Below, piece by piece: positions 59,444 to 64,000 of a DNA stretch of 64,000 nt. Source of the stretch: Tritrichomonas musculus (taxonomy: Eukaryota > Parabasalia > Tritrichomonadida > Tritrichomonadidae); contig JAPFFF010000001.1 in the NCBI GenBank assembly GCA_039105265.1, positions 4,898,001 to 4,962,000 of the forward strand, read 5' to 3'. Position numbers and translations under genes: made by a program. Position 1 is the first letter of the stretch, and each line of letters begins with the position of its first letter. The notes beneath the pieces were generated by a model. It saw only the letters and a program-made list of their open reading frames with translations. It did no database searches and was not told where the DNA came from.

Positions 59444-60178
59444 ATGCAAAATCCTCTTTTATTTCGCATTTATCAAAATCTTCACGAACAGAGTAACTCC
59501 TACAATGATGATGCTAAAATAGAACCTAATTCAAATCATCAATATACGATTTCAACAATATCTCCAAATATGGAAGCGTTTCTTAATCATCAATTTTATG
59601 AACGACCCTTTATTTCGCCTAAGTTTGATTTAGAAGATCTTGATTGTTTACGAGGATGCCAATGGATTGATGATGCAGTTCTTAACTCTTATCTATCTAT
59701 TTGCTACAATCAAATTAGCGAAAATGATGAGCGTAAGATTGGATTAACAAACACATTCTTTATGAAAAAAGTTGAAAGGGATGGATTTCAGGCAGCTTCT
59801 GATTGGCAAGGAATTAAAGGACAACCTATTAATAATTACGATTTTTTTTTTGTTCCAATTTGTCACGGTCATCATTGGATTCTTGCTGTAGTCGATTTTA
59901 TAAATAATGAAATTAAGATTTATGATTCGCTTCATGGCCAATACTCAAAAGTTGTTAAAACATTAAATGGATTTTTACAGTTTCAAGGAATTAAACCTTT
60001 AAATGCTACATATCCTATGGTTCCATCACAGTATAATGGATATGATTGTGGCGTATTTGTGATGGAATTTGGAAGATGCTTACTTCTTCGTGAAAACATT
60101 AATTCATTTAGTCAAAAAGATATCCCTGGGGCTCGAGAAAGAATTTATTCGGAATTATATGAATATCTTAACAAATAA
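59444..60178 (+). CDS. Ulp1/SENP-family SUMO/NEDD8 protease
   Basis: 244 residues from an ATG preceded by TCAAAAG. The C48 cysteine-protease core is complete: CQWIDDAVLNSYLSICYNQI is the entry motif, then HGHHWILAVVDF (His144), KIYDSLHG (Asp161), MVPSQYNGYDCGVFVMEFGR with Gln196 as oxyanion residue and Cys202 as nucleophile. It should process or remove a ubiquitin-like modifier. The small size and lack of a long N-terminal extension resemble SENP8 (NEDD8-specific) as much as Ulp1, so the modifier is not settled. Cytosolic or nuclear. Confidence 0.92.
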   Translation: MQNPLLFRIYQNLHEQSNSYNDDAKIEPNSNHQYTISTISPNMEAFLNHQFYERPFISPKFDLEDLDCLRGCQWIDDAVLNSYLSICYNQISENDERKIGLTNTFFMKKVERDGFQAASDWQGIKGQPINNYDFFFVPICHGHHWILAVVDFINNEIKIYDSLHGQYSKVVKTLNGFLQFQGIKPLNATYPMVPSQYNGYDCGVFVMEFGRCLLLRENINSFSQKDIPGARERIYSELYEYLNK

Positions 60179-60286
60179 AATACATTGTTGTTATTAATAA
60201 ATCTCAGTCTGATTGAAAATATACTATGCTTTTTTTTTTTTTTTTTATTTAAACGTATTAGAAAGTTTGGAAATTTCTTTTTGCAT

Positions 60287-60652
60287 TCACTCAAAAATGT
60301 GTGAACACAAAAACTCTTAAAAAAAAATTGTGTTCGAGTGATAAGTCAATAAATATGCTGTGTTTAATGTTTTTATAGATAAATTATTATATTATAAATA
60401 TTGATAATATTAAAAATTATATTTTTATTTTTTAATAACATTTTCAGCATAAGATATTAATATTTATTTTTTAGCATATCATTCAAAAAGTTGATTTTGA
60501 TGATTATAAAAATCATTCTTACCATTAATATTTTTCTGTGTTCAGTGTTGTATCAAGATGGCCAAAGGACAATGATTACAAAAATACCTTGAACACAAAA
60601 AAATATCAAAGAAACACGATTTTGTGTTTTGTGTTCACATATTTTTGAGTGA
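60287..60652. mobile_element. 366-bp foldback/TIR element upstream of the tRNA
   Basis: TCACTCAAAAATGTGTGAAC and following bases at 60287-60312 are inverted at 60627-60652 with one mismatch in 26. The left end folds again on a nearby TTGTGTTCGAGTGA. The interior is non-coding. A clear target duplication was not found (TTTTGCAT against TTTTATTA is imperfect). It ends 63 bases before tRNA-Gln. Confidence 0.65.
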
Positions 60653-60715
60653 TTTTATTAATAAAATGCAAATGAACTTATTGTTAGATATAAATCATTT
60701 TACAAAAAAATGAAA

Positions 60716-60787
60716 TCTCTTGTGGTGTAGTGGTTATCATATGGGACTTTGAATCCCGGGATGGAGGTTCGATTCCTCCCAAGAGAA
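60716..60787 (+). tRNA. tRNA-Gln (anticodon UUG)
   Basis: A full cloverleaf can be drawn. The acceptor stem TCTCTTG pairs with CAAGAGA. The D arm is GTGTAGTGGTTATCAT. The anticodon arm is TGGGA-CTTTGAA-TCCCG with anticodon TTG. The variable loop has four bases, and the T arm is GGAGG-TTCGATT-CCTCC. A and B boxes are canonical and a T run follows downstream for polymerase III termination. No intron. It reads CAA, so CAA means Gln here. Confidence 0.96.
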
Positions 60788-60886
60788 AACTTTTTTTTAT
60801 TTTTAAAATAATTTGCATTTATGATTAATAAGAAACATTTACTAACAACAATAACTAAAATTCTTATATAAGATAATTAAATATAA

Positions 60887-62899
60887 TTACTTTGATATAG
60901 GAGAAAAAGAACACATTTTTGTCCCTGCATTAATAAAAAGTGTAAAATTTTTTGTTAATGAGGAAATTGCCAAAATCGAAATTGATATACTTTTTGCATT
61001 TGGCAACGATACCACAATGAGATTTTGGCAGTTATCGAAACATTTTTGACCAATATATAAATCATCACCCAAAAATTCTATTGATTCCAACATTTTGCAT
61101 GAAATAAAAGCAGCATTACAGATCTTATTTACATTTCTAGGAATTATAATTCTTTTCAAGGATGACCAGGAAAATGTTCCCTCATTAATTAAAGAGAGTT
61201 CTGAATTATCTGGAAATAGAACTGTTTGCAAATTATTACAGCCACAAAAAGCGAAATCACCTATTTTAGCAACATGATTAGGAATCAAAATTTTCTTTAG
61301 AGAAGATCCAGAAAAAGCTCTTTCATCAATTGAGAGAAGTTCTGAATTTTCTGAGAAATCGACCATTTTTAAATTCAAACACCTTGAGAAAGAAAAAGAT
61401 CCAATTTTTCTGATAAATGAAGGAATGACAACTTTTTCAATATCACGAGAAGCAAAAGTAAGGACATCAAAATTTTCATCTTTTCCAGATTTGAAAGCGA
61501 TCATTTTCTTATCGTCATCAATGTATGAAAAGTGACCATTATGAGGTGACAAATAAAGATGAGTTAATTTAGATGTGCAGCTGCACCAATCTTCCTTAAG
61601 CTCGATTACAGAAGGAGGAATAAAAAGTGTTTCTAATGAAGATCCAATGAAGGCCTTTGAATCAATTGTGAGCAATTGTGAGCCCTCTGAAAATTCAATA
61701 GATTTGAGATGTTTACATTCTGAAAAAGCTTCCACACCGATGTATTTGACAGAGGGAGGAATCGTGATTTTCTCCAGTGACGAACAAGAAAAAGCTCCTT
61801 CATCAATTGAGAGGAGCTCTGAATTTTTTGAGAACTCAACCGTTTTTAGATTGAAACATTCATCGAAAGCAAAGGAATTAATTCGTTTAACTGATGCAGG
61901 AATGATTGCTTCTTTGATGTCCCGTCTAGCGAAGACCAGAATATCAAAAGCATTCAAATTTTCAGTTGATTTTCCGAGAATCAATTTATTATCGTAGAAA
62001 ACAAACCGTTTATTCAAAGGTGATATCACCACTTTATTCAATTTTGATGTCCCGCAACACCAGCCTTCTTTCAACTCAACTACTTTTGAAGGGACCGATA
62101 GGCATTCAATTGTTGAATGTAAAAACGAATATTTTTCAATTGATGTAAGCTTTGAATCTTCACAAAAGTCGATCGTTTTTAGATGTTGGCATTCATCAAA
62201 TGCAAATGGATTTATTCGTGTGATTGTTGCAGGAATTACAACATGCTTCACATCTCGTGCTACAAAAACAAGAACGTCATAAATATTTTTTGTCAAATCT
62301 GACTTTTTTGCAATCATTTTTCGTTCTTTATCGGCATATGAAAAATATTCATTTTTCTGAGAAACCATCAAACATGTCAGTTTTGGTGTCCCACAGCACC
62401 AGCCTTCTTTCAATTCTTCAACGCTCGATGGTATTGAAATGCTCTCAATTGATGATCGTGTAAAAACGTCCTTATCAATTGAATGAAGCTCACAATTTTC
62501 TGTAAATTTAATAGTCTTGAGATTGTAGCATAGAAAGAAGGCATGCTCGCCTATGTAAGTAACATGGCTGGGAATGGTGATGCTTTGTAATGAAGAATTA
62601 TAAAAGGCACCTTTGTCAATTGAACGTAATTCTGAATTATCTGAAAATCTGATGGTCTTTATGGTTTGGTTGTTCTTAAATGAACATATGTTAATTTGAG
62701 TGATGATGTATTTGATTGATTGATGTTTGATCGATCGAGGAATATAAATGTCACCACGGGCTCCTGGAGAATTGATAACTTTGGCTGTATGATCATTATT
62801 TGATAATTCAAAATTTATTCCATCTTTTTGTATTGTTATCATTCTCTGAGGAAAATGAAACGATACCACTTTTTCAATACAATAACAATCATCAATCAT
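60887..62899 (-). CDS. BspA-like leucine-rich-repeat (LRR_5) protein
   Basis: 670 residues from an ATG with GTCAAAAAAG upstream. After a short N-terminal domain it carries about 20 LRR_5 repeats of 23-24 residues in the pattern 'L..I.F.ENSELxSIDxxAFxxSSLxxIxIPxSVxxIG'. Clear examples are SIDKGAFYNSSLQSITIPSH and SIDERAFSGSSLKKILIPNH. Three larger blocks begin WCCGT/WCSCT and repeat with about 130-residue spacing, showing module duplication. Trichomonad BspA-like proteins form huge families and some mediate adhesion at the cell surface. This one has no signal peptide or transmembrane segment, so surface exposure is not supported here. Confidence 0.92.
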   Translation of the reverse strand: MIDDCYCIEKVVSFHFPQRMITIQKDGINFELSNNDHTAKVINSPGARGDIYIPRSIKHQSIKYIITQINICSFKNNQTIKTIRFSDNSELRSIDKGAFYNSSLQSITIPSHVTYIGEHAFFLCYNLKTIKFTENCELHSIDKDVFTRSSIESISIPSSVEELKEGWCCGTPKLTCLMVSQKNEYFSYADKERKMIAKKSDLTKNIYDVLVFVARDVKHVVIPATITRINPFAFDECQHLKTIDFCEDSKLTSIEKYSFLHSTIECLSVPSKVVELKEGWCCGTSKLNKVVISPLNKRFVFYDNKLILGKSTENLNAFDILVFARRDIKEAIIPASVKRINSFAFDECFNLKTVEFSKNSELLSIDEGAFSCSSLEKITIPPSVKYIGVEAFSECKHLKSIEFSEGSQLLTIDSKAFIGSSLETLFIPPSVIELKEDWCSCTSKLTHLYLSPHNGHFSYIDDDKKMIAFKSGKDENFDVLTFASRDIEKVVIPSFIRKIGSFSFSRCLNLKMVDFSENSELLSIDERAFSGSSLKKILIPNHVAKIGDFAFCGCNNLQTVLFPDNSELSLINEGTFSWSSLKRIIIPRNVNKICNAAFISCKMLESIEFLGDDLYIGQKCFDNCQNLIVVSLPNAKSISISILAISSLTKNFTLFINAGTKMCSFSPISK

Positions 62900-63006
62900 C
62901 TTTTTTGACTACTAACCAAAGATGGTTTATTATTTTTATTATAAAAAAATGCACAAATAATAATAAAAAAAGAATTGAAAGCATATAACGGTTTTCTACT
63001 TCAAAA
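62900..63006. promoter_or_regulatory. 107-bp divergent promoter
   Basis: It separates the LRR gene (minus) from the GII-beta-like gene (plus). Both sides carry TCAAAA directly before the ATG: TCA at 62906-62908 on the minus strand and 63001-63003 on the plus strand. A CATATAACGGTTTTC element lies about 20 bases before the right start and resembles trichomonad AACGGTT/Myb-type sites. The core promoters must share this space. Confidence 0.6.
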
Positions 63007-63612
63007 ATGATTTTCTTTATTCTACAAATATATATGAATCCACCACTTGGAGCATTACCAAATACATGGGGAAGATATACCGATTTTATTGATGTCGATA
63101 AACAAACTTTTAGATGCTTTAGCGATAATAAGATTATTAATTTATCTCAAGTAAACGATAATTATCTCGACTGCAACGATGGATCAGATGAACCTGGAAC
63201 GGCAATTCTATCAAATGGCAAATTTCATTGCAAAAACGAAGGAAGTGTACCAAAAATCATTAATTCTTGGAGTGTCGGAGATGGGATCTGCGATTGTTGT
63301 GACGGATCTGATGAATTATTAAATCCTCATGCTAATTGTTTAAATGTTTGTGGCCCTATAAAAAATCAAGTTTCTGAAATCAATACAACATTGAAAAACA
63401 ATGAATCTCAATTATTTAAAACTCATGAAGATAATAAAAAAGAATCAACTTCATTCAAGAATCAGCCAAAATTTTCAAAAAGTGATATTCAGAATTCAGA
63501 TAACGAAATTATCACAGAAGCAGACATAAACAGGGTAAAGTTCAAATATAAGACAAAGAATCTTTCACTTATAGAATATATATTTATTTCTTTATGGAAA
63601 GATTTCATATAG
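63007..63612 (+). CDS. short glucosidase II beta-subunit-like protein
   Basis: 201 residues from an ATG. A short hydrophobic start (MIFFILQIYMNPPLGA) may be a signal peptide. Residues about 30-115 match the paired LDL-receptor-like repeats of glucosidase II beta/PRKCSH. The order is FRCFSDNKIINLSQVNDNYL, DCNDGSDEPGT, GKFHCKNEG, and WSVGDGICDCCDGSDELL, with Cys and calcium-binding Asp residues in place. The family normally adds a long acidic coil and a mannose-receptor (MRH) domain to reach about 500 residues. Here the protein ends after 85 polar residues with a hydrophobic last stretch (LSLIEYIFISLWKDFI). Either the MRH part was lost or this is a minimal version. ER lumen expected. Confidence 0.8.
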   Translation: MIFFILQIYMNPPLGALPNTWGRYTDFIDVDKQTFRCFSDNKIINLSQVNDNYLDCNDGSDEPGTAILSNGKFHCKNEGSVPKIINSWSVGDGICDCCDGSDELLNPHANCLNVCGPIKNQVSEINTTLKNNESQLFKTHEDNKKESTSFKNQPKFSKSDIQNSDNEIITEADINRVKFKYKTKNLSLIEYIFISLWKDFI

Positions 63613-63843
63613 TTTTTTATTCCCCAGCTTTAACATCATTAGTTTTTACAATGTGTTGTTATTTAATGTTTTGTAATTAAACCAATATTATTTTAATAAT
63701 CTGATTTTTTCTAATCTGTATGGTGATATTTGAGTATTAGTTTTCATTCATAAATTTTGTAACAAAGCTTTATTTTTTTTTTTTTTTTCAAAAACTTTTT
63801 CTGAACTTTTCGATTTACGTTTAAAAAGAATTTAAAAATACAC

Positions 63844-64000
63844 ATGAAAAAACGAGTCATACTTTTTAGTTCTAGCGAATACAGTGATTCTCAGAAATTA
63901 AAAACTATACCTCAAGTAAGAGATCCTAATAAAAAAGTTTATTTACAGTCAGATTATTCAGATTCATATTATTACGATTATTCATCGCCTCAAGAAGAGA
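63844..64000 (+). CDS. 5' end of a gene running off the window
   Basis: From an ATG, 52 codons stay open to the last base: KKRVILFSSSEYSDSQKLKT, then QSDYSDSYYYDYSSPQEE. The start is Ser/Tyr/Asp-rich and resembles the disordered proteins at 25926-28154. A run of about 18 T residues lies 55 bases upstream. No family can be assigned from this piece. Confidence 0.55.
   Translation, partial: MKKRVILFSSSEYSDSQKLKTIPQVRDPNKKVYLQSDYSDSYYYDYSSPQEE

Overview
The window looks like nuclear DNA of a parabasalid protist, most likely Tritrichomonas or a close relative. The reasons are very AT-rich intergenic DNA full of homopolymer runs, nearly all genes in one exon, very short 5' leaders with a TCA initiator-like triplet a few bases before many ATGs, a BspA-type leucine-rich-repeat protein, BACK/discoidin (F5/8 type C) proteins, and several Tc1/mariner/pogo and hAT-like DNA transposons. 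The species is inferred from gene families; no rRNA or mitochondrial-type marker is present.

Layout. 1-3090: 3' end of a large protein with TRAPP-like beta-sandwich character and a convergent armadillo-like gene. 3091-7157: decayed DNA holding an unidentified pseudogene, a hAT transposase tail, a broken BACK-discoidin gene, a 41-bp tandem array and a 138-bp hAT-like MITE. 7158-19935: single-copy genes (a Ser/Lys/Asp repeat protein with a probable 25-nt intron, an unknown basic protein, an Aha1/Hch1-like HSP90 co-chaperone, a TtcA-like PP-loop protein, a glyoxalase-fold protein with a decayed copy beside it, a bromodomain protein, a PQ-loop membrane protein). 21010-21257: a 22-bp array with 110-bp higher-order period. 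21995-29012: RCK/MAK-type kinase, DUF1963-like protein, Rab GTPase, Ser-rich protein, MLF-like protein. 30350-45271: a coiled-coil protein whose 3' third is abruptly GC-rich, a USP7-like deubiquitinase, an 1898-residue coiled-coil protein with long Glu/Arg octapeptide arrays, and an intact BACK-discoidin protein. 45992-46733: a deleted Tc1-type element ending 13 bases before the ATG of a uridine-kinase-family gene. 48978-56660: transposon-dense block (apparently intact pogo element, decayed mariner, and a nest of four TIR elements). 57788-64000: Myb factor, Ulp1/SENP protease, foldback element, tRNA-Gln(UUG), BspA-like LRR protein, glucosidase II beta-like protein, and the start of one more gene.

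How the genes fit together. There is no operon logic; genes are individually promoted and alternate in strand. Loose themes are ubiquitin/SUMO removal (USP, Ulp1), folding and ER quality control (Aha1-N, GII-beta-like), vesicle traffic (Rab, possible TRAPP subunit, PQ-loop), chromatin and transcription (bromodomain, Myb) and possibly flagellar cytoskeleton (RCK kinase, large coiled coils). I found no CRISPR, no rRNA, no retroelement and no recognisable virus-derived element. The observations I would follow first are the 25-nt intron, the GC-rich end of the 30350-32677 gene, the element abutting the kinase gene, and the nested transposons whose target-site duplications fix their order of insertion.
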